A DNA stretch of 64,000 nt, from the NCBI RefSeq assembly GCF_013396335.1, contig NZ_JABWSY010000002.1, positions 310,296 to 374,295 on the forward strand, in the 5' to 3' direction. The stretch's first letter is position 1; each line of letters starts with the position of its first letter. The notes beneath the pieces were generated by a model. The model was not told the DNA's origin and ran no database searches. It was given only the letters and a program-made list of their open reading frames with translations. Positions 44,596-54,300 of this stretch are shown here, piece by piece. The position numbers were made by a program, and so were the translations under genes. The DNA comes from Bacillus sp. EB106-08-02-XG196 (GTDB lineage: Bacteria; Bacillota; Bacilli; Bacillales; Cytobacillaceae).

Positions 44596-47010
44596 TTAGT
44601 CATTTACCATGAAATCATAAGGTGTAAGGTTTTCCATGCCAATCATTGGGTTAACCTGCATAAATCTTTCCTCAGCTGTTAAGCCTGGTTCCTCTTCCGT
44701 TTCTTCAACTTCAGGGGAATCATTAACTGAGATTATCTCCTGAAGCTTTTGGGATAATGTGGTTTGTCTGCTTAGCTCATCTGCCCTTTCCACACCCATC
44801 CTTAGTGCTTCCTCTTCACCACAAAGGATTAAAGACTGTTTACTCCGTGTTATCGCTGTATAGATGAGATTCCTGCGTAACATTCGAAAATAGCTTCTTG
44901 TGATGGGAAGAATCACAATCGGGAATTCACTTCCCTGTGATTTATGTACCGAACAGCAATAAGCATGAGTAATTTGATTCAAGTCCTGTCGTGTATACTC
45001 GACTTCATTTCCCTCAAAGGAAACGTAGACCATATCTTGTTTTTCCGTATTTTCTTTTGCATAGATAATGGATATAATTTCTCCAATATCTCCATTAAAA
45101 ACATTACTTTCTGGCTGATTTACAAGCTGGAGGACCTTATCACCGATGCGGTATTTCACTTCCCCAAATGCAATTTCCTTCCGAGTACCATCTGGGTTTG
45201 GATTAAATATTTCTTGTAATAAGACATTTAATCGGTCAATCCCCGCAGGACCTCTGTACATGGGTGCCAGGATTTGGATATCCTTGGCTGAATAACCCTT
45301 ACTTTTAGCATTAAGAGCAACCTTTTCAATCACTTGAGGAATCTGAGCCGTTGAACACTTGATAAAGGAACGGTCGGGCTGCTTCACGGTAACATTTGCT
45401 GGTAAGTAGCCCTTCTTGATATCATGAGCCAATTCAATAATTGAGGATCCTTCGGCCTGTCGATAAATATCTGTTAATCTAACGGTTGGGACAACCTCAG
45501 ACCTCAATAAATCCTTGAGTACTTGACCAGGTCCAACTGATGGAAGCTGATCTTCATCCCCAACGAGAATGACCTGAATCGTAGTCGGCAATGCTTTAAA
45601 CAATTGATTTGCTAACCAAATATCAAGCATCGAGGTCTCATCAACAATCAAAATTTTCCCTTCAAGTTCAGGAACGTCGTCACGATCCATTCCTTCTGTT
45701 CCATTAAAACCAAGTAAACGATGAATCGTCACAGCCGGCAGACCGGTGGATTCACTCATTCTTTTTGCTGCCCTTCCTGTTGGGGCTGCTAGTAAAAATG
45801 GAAACGGTTCGCCCTTTTTATGATAGTCTTTTGGCTCTAATGAACAGCCATGCAATTCCGCATAAAGCTCAACAATTCCCTTAATAACAGTGGTTTTACC
45901 TGTTCCAGGCCCCCCTGTTAAAATTAACATCGGAGACATTAAGGCCGTTTGAATCGCTTCTCTTTGCGTGGGTGCATACTGTACCTTTAGCCTTTCCTCA
46001 AGATTTCCCAACGCCAGCAAGAATTCCGATTCAGGAAATTGCTCCTTGTATTGTGTTTGTTCAAGGATTTTTTTTATATTTGTTACGAGTCCTTTTTCAG
46101 CAAAATACAACGAAGGCAAATAGACACGCTTTTCCTCACCAACTAATTTTCCCTCTTCTTCGAGTTTCAAAATCTCTGTTGAAATATCGGAGTATTCAAT
46201 TTGATCCCGTTTATTTTCTTCGAGTAGATTTTTAACCTGTATCAGCAAGTCCTCTACATGTACATAGACATGCCCATTCTGCATACTTTCGTTTTCCAGC
46301 GAATATAGACAGGCGGCTTTTATTCTGTCCGGATGATTCCCTGAAATGCCTAATTGATAGCCTAGTTCGTCTGCCCGTCCAAAGCCAATTCCCTCAATAT
46401 CCTCTACAAGCTTATAGGGGTTTTTTTGGATAATATCGAGGGTTTCATCCTTATAGGTTTGATACATTCTCATCGAAAGCTGCGGTCCAAATCCATATTG
46501 ATTTAAAGCGACCATCACTTGCTCGAGACCCTGGTGCTCCATCAACGTATCGTATAGCATTTTTGCCTTATCAGGAGGAAGCTTTGGGACAGAATCAAGC
46601 AATGAGGGCTGATTTAGAATTTTTGAAATAGCGTTATCTCCTAATGTTTCAACGATGTTTTCTGCTGTTTTCTTCCCAATCCCTTTGAACATCTCACTTG
46701 ATAAATATGCCGCCACACCTTGCTTGGTTTGCGGAATATCTTTTCGAAAATGCTTTGTTTGGAATTGCATGCCAAACTTCGGATGGTCCTTAAACTCACC
46801 AAAGAAAATATAGGTTTCCTGCTCATGAATCTTTGGAAAATAGCCGGTAATTACCGCTTCCTTGTCCTCATATTCATGATTCGTTTCTTCCACACGAATT
46901 CTTAATACGGTGTAAAGATTTTGCTCGTTATGAAAAATCGTCACAAGATGTTTTCCTTTTACAAACTTTCCTTGCTCGGCAAATAAATCAAGTGAGCTTT
47001 GCTTATCCAT
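44596..47010 (-). CDS. recD2: RecD2 5'-3' DNA helicase
   Basis: Superfamily 1B helicase acting in repair and fork progression in bacteria without RecBC. 804 residues: an N-terminal OB-like/HhH region (EMFKGIGKKTAENIVETLG and EDIEGIGFGRADELGYQLG are helix-hairpin-helix motifs, ~100-215), then helicase motifs I LTGGPGTGKTTVIKG (~365), II ILIVDETSMLD, III LVGDEDQLPSVGPGQVL, and VI IYTAITRSKQSLIL. Strong GGAGGG before the ATG. Confidence 0.97.
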   Translation of the reverse strand: MDKQSSLDLFAEQGKFVKGKHLVTIFHNEQNLYTVLRIRVEETNHEYEDKEAVITGYFPKIHEQETYIFFGEFKDHPKFGMQFQTKHFRKDIPQTKQGVAAYLSSEMFKGIGKKTAENIVETLGDNAISKILNQPSLLDSVPKLPPDKAKMLYDTLMEHQGLEQVMVALNQYGFGPQLSMRMYQTYKDETLDIIQKNPYKLVEDIEGIGFGRADELGYQLGISGNHPDRIKAACLYSLENESMQNGHVYVHVEDLLIQVKNLLEENKRDQIEYSDISTEILKLEEEGKLVGEEKRVYLPSLYFAEKGLVTNIKKILEQTQYKEQFPESEFLLALGNLEERLKVQYAPTQREAIQTALMSPMLILTGGPGTGKTTVIKGIVELYAELHGCSLEPKDYHKKGEPFPFLLAAPTGRAAKRMSESTGLPAVTIHRLLGFNGTEGMDRDDVPELEGKILIVDETSMLDIWLANQLFKALPTTIQVILVGDEDQLPSVGPGQVLKDLLRSEVVPTVRLTDIYRQAEGSSIIELAHDIKKGYLPANVTVKQPDRSFIKCSTAQIPQVIEKVALNAKSKGYSAKDIQILAPMYRGPAGIDRLNVLLQEIFNPNPDGTRKEIAFGEVKYRIGDKVLQLVNQPESNVFNGDIGEIISIIYAKENTEKQDMVYVSFEGNEVEYTRQDLNQITHAYCCSVHKSQGSEFPIVILPITRSYFRMLRRNLIYTAITRSKQSLILCGEEEALRMGVERADELSRQTTLSQKLQEIISVNDSPEVEETEEEPGLTAEERFMQVNPMIGMENLTPYDFMVND

Positions 47011-47042
47011 TGGGTGCTCCCTCCTTTCTATTTTTTATGGAT

Positions 47043-47696
47043 TTATCTTGCTGATGCAATCAGTTTTTTCGCGTGTCCTGCTAATAGATGATCTGGCTGA
47101 ATCTCAAGGGCTTTATCAAACATGGCTAGTGCTTTGTCTGCTTTCTCTTTAAATGCATAAGACACACCTAAATTATAATAAGCATCCGTATGTTCAGCAT
47201 CTAGTTCGATGCATTTTTCGAGTTGGACAATAGCCTCATCAATTAATTCTAGCTGCGCAAGGCATAAACCATATTGGAATCTTGCTTCTGCGTCCTCTTC
47301 ATTTAGTTCGACACTTCTTTGGAGGTAAGGTAGTGCGAATTTCCCCTGATCAAGCTGCACAAGGGTTAGACCGAGCATGAAATAATTATCGCTGGTATTA
47401 AGCCCTTTTTTCATTGCGGTTTCAAACATCTTTTTAGCTTGTTCAAATTTGTCGTTACTAAAATATATTGTACCCGCACTATAGTACGCGGCTGCAGTAT
47501 TTTCATCTAATTGAATAGCCTTTTCGTAAAATTTCAATGCCTTCTCATCATCGCCAACAGCGGAAAGCACATTACCAAAATTTATGTAGGCAATTGGATC
47601 TTGCGGGTTTTCTTCGATGACCTCATTAAAAATCCTTGCTGCCTCTTCCCATTTGCCTTCTTGCATGTATTGAACACCTAATTGGTTTTTATCCAT
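47043..47696 (-). CDS. yrrB: TPR-repeat protein YrrB
   Basis: 217 residues composed of about six tetratricopeptide repeats (WEEAARIFNEVIEENPQDPIAYINFGNVL, DDEKALKFYEKAIQLDENTAAAYYSAG, and so on to KADKALAMFDKALEIQPDHLLAG). A scaffold with no catalytic motif. Lies between recD2 and mnmA, as in B. subtilis. ATG 47696 with CGGAGTG upstream; the open frame continues 78 codons further, but that part is only the A-tract repeat translated. Confidence 0.92.
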   Translation of the reverse strand: MDKNQLGVQYMQEGKWEEAARIFNEVIEENPQDPIAYINFGNVLSAVGDDEKALKFYEKAIQLDENTAAAYYSAGTIYFSNDKFEQAKKMFETAMKKGLNTSDNYFMLGLTLVQLDQGKFALPYLQRSVELNEEDAEARFQYGLCLAQLELIDEAIVQLEKCIELDAEHTDAYYNLGVSYAFKEKADKALAMFDKALEIQPDHLLAGHAKKLIASAR

Positions 47697-47798
47697 GTTA
47701 TTATCACTCCGTTCTAATTTAAGAGTATACCATATTTTTTCCGTATGTTTAGGGATATTCGTGGTGATACCCCTCGTGGTATTTAATTGGCAATTATT

Positions 47799-47940
47799 GG
47801 AAAATAATACAAAACCCCTTGAAAATAGTCCAAAAGGCATTAAAAAAGGTCCAAAACCCTTTGAAAAAAGTCCAAAACACAACAAAAATAGTCCATAACC
47901 CCATAAAAAAAGTCCAAAACTCAAAACCATTCAAAAATCA
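47799..47940. repeat. Phased A-tract array, period 21 bp
   Basis: Six units with the core A(4-6)nGTCCAAAA. The GTCC tetramers start at 47828, 47849, 47870, 47891 and 47912, exactly 21 bases apart, with a variant (ATAC) at 47807. Each unit has two A-tracts, so A-tract centres are spaced about 10-11 bases for roughly 13 turns. Such phasing is known to curve DNA. It lies upstream of yrrB and downstream of the mnmA terminator. Confidence 0.9.
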
Positions 47941-47954
47941 CCTAGTTTTCATCA

Positions 47955-47991
47955 TCAAAAAAACCCGATTCCAGCTGGAATCAGGGTTATT

Positions 47992-47992
<1 letters not shown>
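47955..47992 (-). terminator. Terminator after mnmA
   Basis: AACCCTGATTCCA and TGGAATCGGGTT pair with a GC loop, followed by TTTTTTGATG on the minus strand. Confidence 0.93.
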
Positions 47993-49146
<1,154 letters not shown>

Positions 49147-50289
49147 TTATTTTTTCAGACGTGACACAATTCTTGCCGTTTCTTCAGCTGCCTTGATGAT
49201 TTGCTCTTCTGTTGTGTTAAAACCAAAGCTGAAACGGATTGAATTAATCAACACATCTGACTCTTTACCAAACATGGCAACCAGGACATGTGAAGGTTCA
49301 ATGGAACCCGCAGTGCAGGCAGAACCACTTGATACAGCTATCCCAGCTAAATCAAGATTCACCAGCATCGCCTCCACGTTCGTTCCTGGAAAGCTTAAGT
49401 TTAATACATGAGGCATGGAAGTTTCAAGCAATCCGTTTATGGAAAACTTTACATGATGCTCAGTCAAGTGTTCTATAAAGGTTTTCTTAAATCCCTGATA
49501 CCTTTCCCGTTTCACAGAGCGTTCTTGTGCTGCGACTATTGCTGCTTCTTGAAAACCGACAATGGCTGCAACATTCTCCGTACCAGCTCGTCTTTTTCGT
49601 TCCTGCTCACCGCCATAGGCACGAGGAACCAACTTTACCTTGTCTTGTACAAAAAGAAACCCCGTTCCCTTCGGACCATTTATCTTGTGAGCGGAAACAG
49701 ATAATAAATCTACATTGAGTTCATCCACATCGATTTCTTCGATCCCATATGCCTGGACTGCATCACTGTGGAGAAATGCTTGATGTGAGTGGAGAAGCTG
49801 ACCGATTTCCTTAATAGGTTGAATACTGCCAATTTCATTATTTCCATACATAATTGAAACCAATATGGTATCTTCCCTTAATGCCTTCATAAGGTCATCA
49901 AGCGAGATAATCCCCGTTTCACCAACCGGCAGATAGGTTACCTCAAAGCCCATTTTTTCTAATCGCTGGCAAGCATGCAGTACTGCATGGTGTTCGATTT
50001 GAGTCGTGATAATATGCTTCCCTTTATGCTGATAGCTCTCAGCAACACCAAATAAAGCCATATTATCAGCTTCCGTCCCGCCGCTTGTAAAAATAATCTC
50101 ATTTTCCTTTGCACCAATACTCTTAGCCAAGGTTTCTCGTGCCAAGTCTATATAATGTCGTGCTTCTCTTCCGAATGAATGAATACTTGATGGATTACCA
50201 AAGTTATTGCTCATAACTTCCATCATCTTTTCAATTACCCTTGGGTGCATCGGAGTGGTAGCAGCATGGTCGAGATAGATTCTTTCCAT
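49147..50289 (-). CDS. yrvO: Cysteine desulfurase YrvO (sulfur donor for MnmA)
   Basis: PLP enzyme that takes sulfur from cysteine and hands it as persulfide to MnmA. 380 residues from MERIYLDHAATTPMHP (AAGGTGG upstream). PLP lysine in SVSAHKINGPKGTGFL (~202), histidine stack HHAVLHACQRLEKMG, RRAGTENVA, and the active cysteine in AVSSGSACTAGSIEPSHV (~325). Same transcription unit as cymR and mnmA; 36 bases separate it from mnmA. Confidence 0.96.
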   Translation of the reverse strand: MERIYLDHAATTPMHPRVIEKMMEVMSNNFGNPSSIHSFGREARHYIDLARETLAKSIGAKENEIIFTSGGTEADNMALFGVAESYQHKGKHIITTQIEHHAVLHACQRLEKMGFEVTYLPVGETGIISLDDLMKALREDTILVSIMYGNNEIGSIQPIKEIGQLLHSHQAFLHSDAVQAYGIEEIDVDELNVDLLSVSAHKINGPKGTGFLFVQDKVKLVPRAYGGEQERKRRAGTENVAAIVGFQEAAIVAAQERSVKRERYQGFKKTFIEHLTEHHVKFSINGLLETSMPHVLNLSFPGTNVEAMLVNLDLAGIAVSSGSACTAGSIEPSHVLVAMFGKESDVLINSIRFSFGFNTTEEQIIKAAEETARIVSRLKK

Positions 50290-50333
50290 CATTCCACCTT
50301 CAATCAATATAATTCTCTATTCTACTTTTAACA

Positions 50334-50753
50334 TTAAATGTAAAACATATAACCGTCTGTCTCTGTATCGTTACTATGACTTGCTAAATCATCAAGGGTA
50401 GTATTATCGAGAACAGATTTAATGGCATCACGAATGCGGATCCAAAGCTCACGCTGCGCCGGCTCCTCATCCTCGATTCCTTCCACAAGTGTAATGGGTC
50501 CTTCAAGTACACGAATGACATCACCTGCGGTAATTTTAGAAGGAACATCAGCAAGAATATAACCACCATAAGCACCGCGAATACTTTTTACTAATCCTGC
50601 ATTTCTTAGTGGAGCGATAAGCTGTTCTAGATAATGTTCAGATAATTGGTTCGCCTGAGCAATTGATTTAAGAGAGGTTGGTCCCTCACCTTGATTTTTT
50701 GCTAGTTCTATCATTATTGTCAATCCATATCGTCCTTTTGTTGAAATTCTCAT
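50334..50753 (-). CDS. cymR: CymR, Rrf2-type master regulator of cysteine metabolism
   Basis: Represses sulfur-acquisition and cystine uptake genes, in B. subtilis as a complex with the cysteine synthase CysK. 139 residues: winged helix with recognition helix LSEHYLEQLIAPLRNAGLVKSIRGAYGGYIL. The C-terminal region contains none of the three cysteines that bind Fe-S in IscR/NsrR, as expected for CymR. ATG at 50753. Divergent from rarA. Confidence 0.93.
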   Translation of the reverse strand: MRISTKGRYGLTIMIELAKNQGEGPTSLKSIAQANQLSEHYLEQLIAPLRNAGLVKSIRGAYGGYILADVPSKITAGDVIRVLEGPITLVEGIEDEEPAQRELWIRIRDAIKSVLDNTTLDDLASHSNDTETDGYMFYI

Positions 50754-50903
50754 TTATAACACCTCTATTTTTTTATTCATTGTTAAATACACAGTAATTT
50801 GATGGGCATTAGCAATTATATCATATTGTACTTTATTATGCTTTTCCACCCCGAAAATGGTAGAGTTAAAGGGAACTCATTTATATAGTTGGAGAGATGG
50901 ATT

Positions 50904-52172
50904 ATGCAGCAAAAGCCGCTAGCATTTCGAATGCGCCCTAGAACAATTGAAGAAGTCGTTGGACAGCAGCACCTAGTGGCAGACGATAAAATTATTGCCA
51001 GAATGGTGAAGGCAAAACAGCTGACATCGATGATTTTATATGGACCGCCAGGGATAGGTAAAACTTCCATAGCCAGTGCGATTGCTGGCAGTACCAAATA
51101 TGCCTTCCGTACCCTTAACGCTGTCACCAACAATAAAAAGGACATGGAAATAGTCGCAGCAGAGGCAAAAATGTCTGGAAAAGTCATCCTGCTATTGGAT
51201 GAAGTCCACAGACTTGATAAAGGAAAACAGGATTTCTTGCTGCCTTTTTTAGAAAATGGCATGATAACACTTATTGGTGCAACTACGAGTAACCCTTATC
51301 ACGCTATAAACCCTGCGATTCGGAGCAGGTGTCAAATTTTCGAACTCAAACCGCTAACTCCAGAAGAAGTAAAACTCGCCTTAATTCGGGCAATTGAGGA
51401 CGAAGAACGCGGTTTCGGGAAGCTGCAGGTAGATATTACGGAAGAAGCATTATCTCATTTTGCTCACGTCTCCAATGGGGACGTCCGCAGTTCCCTAAAT
51501 GCTCTAGAACTAGCTGTTCTATCAACAGACAAGGATAATAAGGAAACCATCCATATCGATTTAAAAAGTGCAGAAGAATGCATGCAAAAGAAAAGCTATG
51601 GCTCGGATAAAGATGGGGATGGGCACTATGATGTCCTTTCAGCTTTCCAGAAATCAATTCGCGGAAGTGATGTAAATGCAGCCTTGCATTACCTTGGAAG
51701 ACTAATTGAGACCGGGGACCTGCAGAGTATTAGCAGAAGATTACTTGTAATTGCTTACGAAGATGTTGGTCTAGCCAGTCCACAGGCAGGTGCACGCACA
51801 TTAGCTGCAATTGAAACTTCGGAGAGAATTGGTTTTCCTGAGGCTAGAATACCCCTGGCCAACGCTGTTATTGAATTATGTTTGTCGCCTAAATCCAATT
51901 CAGCTGTGATCGCAATTAGTGAAGCCCTTGCTGATATCCAAAAAGGGAATATTGGGGAAGTGCCAGATCATTTACGTGACGCTCACTATAAAGGTGCAAA
52001 AGAGCTGGGAAGAGGAATTGGCTACTTATATCCACATGATTATGAATCTGGCTGGGTTCCGCAGCAATATCTGCCGAACAAATTAAAGAATAAACAATAT
52101 TATCAACCCAAGAAAACCGGCAAATTTGAGCAGGCACTTGCAATAGTTTATGAAAAACTTATCCGAAAATAG
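50904..52172 (+). CDS. rarA: Replication-associated recombination protein RarA (MgsA)
   Basis: AAA+ ATPase acting at stalled forks, related to clamp-loader subunits. 422 residues from ATG 50904 with GGAGAGATGGATT upstream. FRMRPRTIEEVVGQQHL box, Walker A YGPPGIGKTSIA (~50), Walker B ILLLDEVHRLDKGKQD, sensor 1 GATTSNPYHAINPAIRSRC, and the C-terminal tetramerisation/MgsA domain (DVGLASPQAGARTLAAIE). The stop is directly followed by repeat copy C. Confidence 0.96.
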   Translation: MQQKPLAFRMRPRTIEEVVGQQHLVADDKIIARMVKAKQLTSMILYGPPGIGKTSIASAIAGSTKYAFRTLNAVTNNKKDMEIVAAEAKMSGKVILLLDEVHRLDKGKQDFLLPFLENGMITLIGATTSNPYHAINPAIRSRCQIFELKPLTPEEVKLALIRAIEDEERGFGKLQVDITEEALSHFAHVSNGDVRSSLNALELAVLSTDKDNKETIHIDLKSAEECMQKKSYGSDKDGDGHYDVLSAFQKSIRGSDVNAALHYLGRLIETGDLQSISRRLLVIAYEDVGLASPQAGARTLAAIETSERIGFPEARIPLANAVIELCLSPKSNSAVIAISEALADIQKGNIGEVPDHLRDAHYKGAKELGRGIGYLYPHDYESGWVPQQYLPNKLKNKQYYQPKKTGKFEQALAIVYEKLIRK

Positions 52173-52294
52173 AAAAGCGGAGGCGCCTTGTACAGGGACG
52201 ACAAGCATAAGACAGGCGCTGACAGAAGGCGTGCTTTTTGCCTTCCGAAGCGACTGACTTATGACTCGAATCCCTAGGCGCCGCAGCTAGACAA
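52173..52294. repeat. Dispersed palindromic repeat, copy C
   Basis: About 122 bp, from AAAAGCGGAGGCGCCTTG to GCAGCTAGACAA, starting at the base after the rarA stop. Arms AGGGACGACAAGCATAAG and CTTATGACTCGAATCCCT are inverted; several differences from copy B occur on both sides and keep pairing (GGGACG/CGAATCCC against GGGGCG/CGAGCCCC). The centre AAGGCGTGCTTTTTGCCTT is a hairpin. Same orientation as copies A and B. Confidence 0.87.
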
Positions 52295-52326
52295 AAAATA
52301 ACCTCTGGGGTTCCCAGAGGTTTTGT
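52294..52326. terminator. Bidirectional terminator rarA / ABC permease
   Basis: AACCTCTGGG and CCCAGAGGTT with a short loop, T-run on both sides. Confidence 0.92.
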
Positions 52327-52329
52327 TGT

Positions 52330-53280
52330 TTAAGCAGCAACATCTCTTTTATTGAATACAAAGAAAGCCAAAAATTGAAAAATCACAAAGTAGATAATAA
52401 GTACGATAATCGAGAATGACATTGTCATCCCCTCTAGAAGCGGGGTTCCCTCGATATACTGCATTAGATTGGTATTGGCAAATAGAATGTATTTTGCCCA
52501 ATCAAACTTCATTGAAATCAGAGCGGTGAATTGACTGCCGGTAAACATTAAAAATAATGATAATCCAATTGCGAGTGAGCTGTTTCGGAAGACCGATGAA
52601 ATCATGAAGGCCATTGTTGTCAGCATAATCATATCGATTGAGCCTAATCCATAGTAAATGATTAAGTAAACAATAATGTGCTGCTGTGTTACTTTTCCAT
52701 TGAAATAATTCAAATACGGCAATGTTTGTTCTGGGAATCCGAAAAGAATAGCTCCAAGAATGGCTGAAAAACCAAATAAGATTCCTATCATCAACAAAGC
52801 AAATAACAATACAGTTAGATATTTCGACAGTAATATTTTACTTCGATTGATTGGCCGGATTAACAGCAGCTTAATCGTTCCCCAATTAAATTCACTTGCA
52901 ACAATTCCTGCTGATACTACAATCGTAAACAAACCAGCTAATAGAATAAGCTCTGAACTGTCTTTTACAAAAGACCAGACATTATACTTTTCTCTAAAAG
53001 GAATATCATGCTCAATCCTATATTCATTAATAGCAATTTGCTTCTTATAGAAATCTTGCTCCAATTTTATTGGACTAGATTCGAGTTGGCTTTTCAGTGC
53101 TTCATTTTCCTGTTGTAATACTGGTTTCCAATCTTCCGTAACATTAGGTTCTTCTTCAACCAAATTATACTTCATAAAAACACCAGTGATAGAGACAATC
53201 ACTACTAATATCCCAATCATCACATAGGTTCCGGGTCTTCTAAAAATCTTCATTAATTCGTTACGAATTAAATTAATCAT
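52330..53280 (-). CDS. ABC-2 type transporter permease
   Basis: 316-residue membrane protein with about six TM helices: one at the N-terminus (YVMIGILVVIVSITGVFM), a ~90-residue extracellular, partly coiled-coil loop (LQQENEALKSQLESSPIKLEQDFYKKQ), and five in the C-terminal two thirds (ELILLAGLFTIVVSAGIVASEFNWGTIKLLLIRPINR is the typical ABC-2 coupling stretch). Start overlaps the ATPase gene by eight bases. The pair resembles bacitracin- or lantibiotic-type exporters, but the substrate is not predictable. Confidence 0.88.
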   Translation of the reverse strand: MINLIRNELMKIFRRPGTYVMIGILVVIVSITGVFMKYNLVEEEPNVTEDWKPVLQQENEALKSQLESSPIKLEQDFYKKQIAINEYRIEHDIPFREKYNVWSFVKDSSELILLAGLFTIVVSAGIVASEFNWGTIKLLLIRPINRSKILLSKYLTVLLFALLMIGILFGFSAILGAILFGFPEQTLPYLNYFNGKVTQQHIIVYLIIYYGLGSIDMIMLTTMAFMISSVFRNSSLAIGLSLFLMFTGSQFTALISMKFDWAKYILFANTNLMQYIEGTPLLEGMTMSFSIIVLIIYFVIFQFLAFFVFNKRDVAA

Positions 53281-54199
53281 GAATCACAGCCCCCTTATCT
53301 GCCGTCACTTCAAGGAAGCGGTCCTCTAATGTTTTCGAAACTTCTCTAATCCCAAACACTTGAATATCCTCTTCTACGAATGCCTTTACCATTGCAGGCA
53401 CTTCATTTTTAGCTAATTCCAGGGTAATACCGTCCCGTGAATGAGTTACTGGGATAGTAGGGAAGTTCGTATTCAGAAAGGTTAGTGCTTTTTCACTAGG
53501 AATAACCTCAAACTCAAAACTTGCACTAGTCCCGTGTACAAATTCCTGTATCAATTGAACATCAATAAGAGTACCATTTTGAATAATTCCAATTCGGTCA
53601 CACATCATTTCCATTTCTGAAAGGATATGGCTTGATACGATCACCGCCATATTTCTCTCCCTTGCAAGGCGGCGTATGTAATCACGAATTTCTCTTATAC
53701 CTGCGGGATCCAGTCCGTTTGTCGGCTCATCCAAAATCAAAACTTTAGGATCATGCAAAAGACATTGAGCCAAACCCAATCGTTGCCGCATACCCAGTGA
53801 GTAGGTCTTCACTTTATCGTGGATTCGATCTGATAAGCCCACAAGTTTTACCGTTTCATTAATCTTTTCCTTGGATATCCCTTTTACCATCCGCGCATAA
53901 TGAATGAGGTTTTGGTAGCCGCTTAGAAATTTGTACATTTCCGGATTTTCAACGATGGCGCCGACATGTCTAACCGCATCTTCAAACTTTGATTTGATAC
54001 TATAACCATCGATTGTGATATCCCCTGAGGTAATGTCCATTAAGCCGACTATCATTCGAATCGTGGTTGTTTTACCCGCTCCATTGGGACCAAGAAATCC
54101 GAAGACTTCCCCTTTATTCACTTCGAAACTGATATTATCTATTATCGTTCGTCCTTTAATTACTTTGGTAACATCTTTTAATATTACAATTGATTCCAA
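53273..54199 (-). CDS. ABC transporter ATP-binding protein
   Basis: 308 residues from a TTG (LESIVILKDVTKVIKG) preceded by AGGGGG at seven bases. Walker A LGPNGAGKTTTI (~38), signature YSLGMRQRLGLAQ (~135), Walker B LILDEPTNGLDP (~157), switch His in IVSSHILSEME. The C-terminal extension (ASFEFEVIPSEKALTFLN..) is of the drug-export DrrA/BcrA type. Two-gene operon with the permease. Confidence 0.93.
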   Translation of the reverse strand: MESIVILKDVTKVIKGRTIIDNISFEVNKGEVFGFLGPNGAGKTTTIRMIVGLMDITSGDITIDGYSIKSKFEDAVRHVGAIVENPEMYKFLSGYQNLIHYARMVKGISKEKINETVKLVGLSDRIHDKVKTYSLGMRQRLGLAQCLLHDPKVLILDEPTNGLDPAGIREIRDYIRRLARERNMAVIVSSHILSEMEMMCDRIGIIQNGTLIDVQLIQEFVHGTSASFEFEVIPSEKALTFLNTNFPTIPVTHSRDGITLELAKNEVPAMVKAFVEEDIQVFGIREVSKTLEDRFLEVTADKGAVIHD

Positions 54200-54257
54200 C
54201 AGACTTCCCCCTCTCTTTATCAAGTTTAACGTATAATAGATAAATTTAACATTTTTA

Positions 54258-54297
54258 TAAAAAAAAATAGCCCCGACCTTTTACCATTCGGGGCTTC
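54258..54297 (-). terminator. Terminator after tcdA
   Basis: AGCCCCGA and TCGGGGCT arms, 11-base loop, then ATTTTTTTTT on the minus strand. Confidence 0.92.
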
Positions 54298-54300
54298 CTA

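Noticed and set aside
47697..47930. 78-codon N-terminal extension of yrrB with repeated FGLF motifs
   Set aside because: The repeated peptide is only the translation of the 21-bp A-tract array; the TPR protein has a start with ribosome site at 47696.
47799..47940. Possible CRISPR array
   Set aside because: Period is 21 bp with no distinct spacers and no cas genes nearby.
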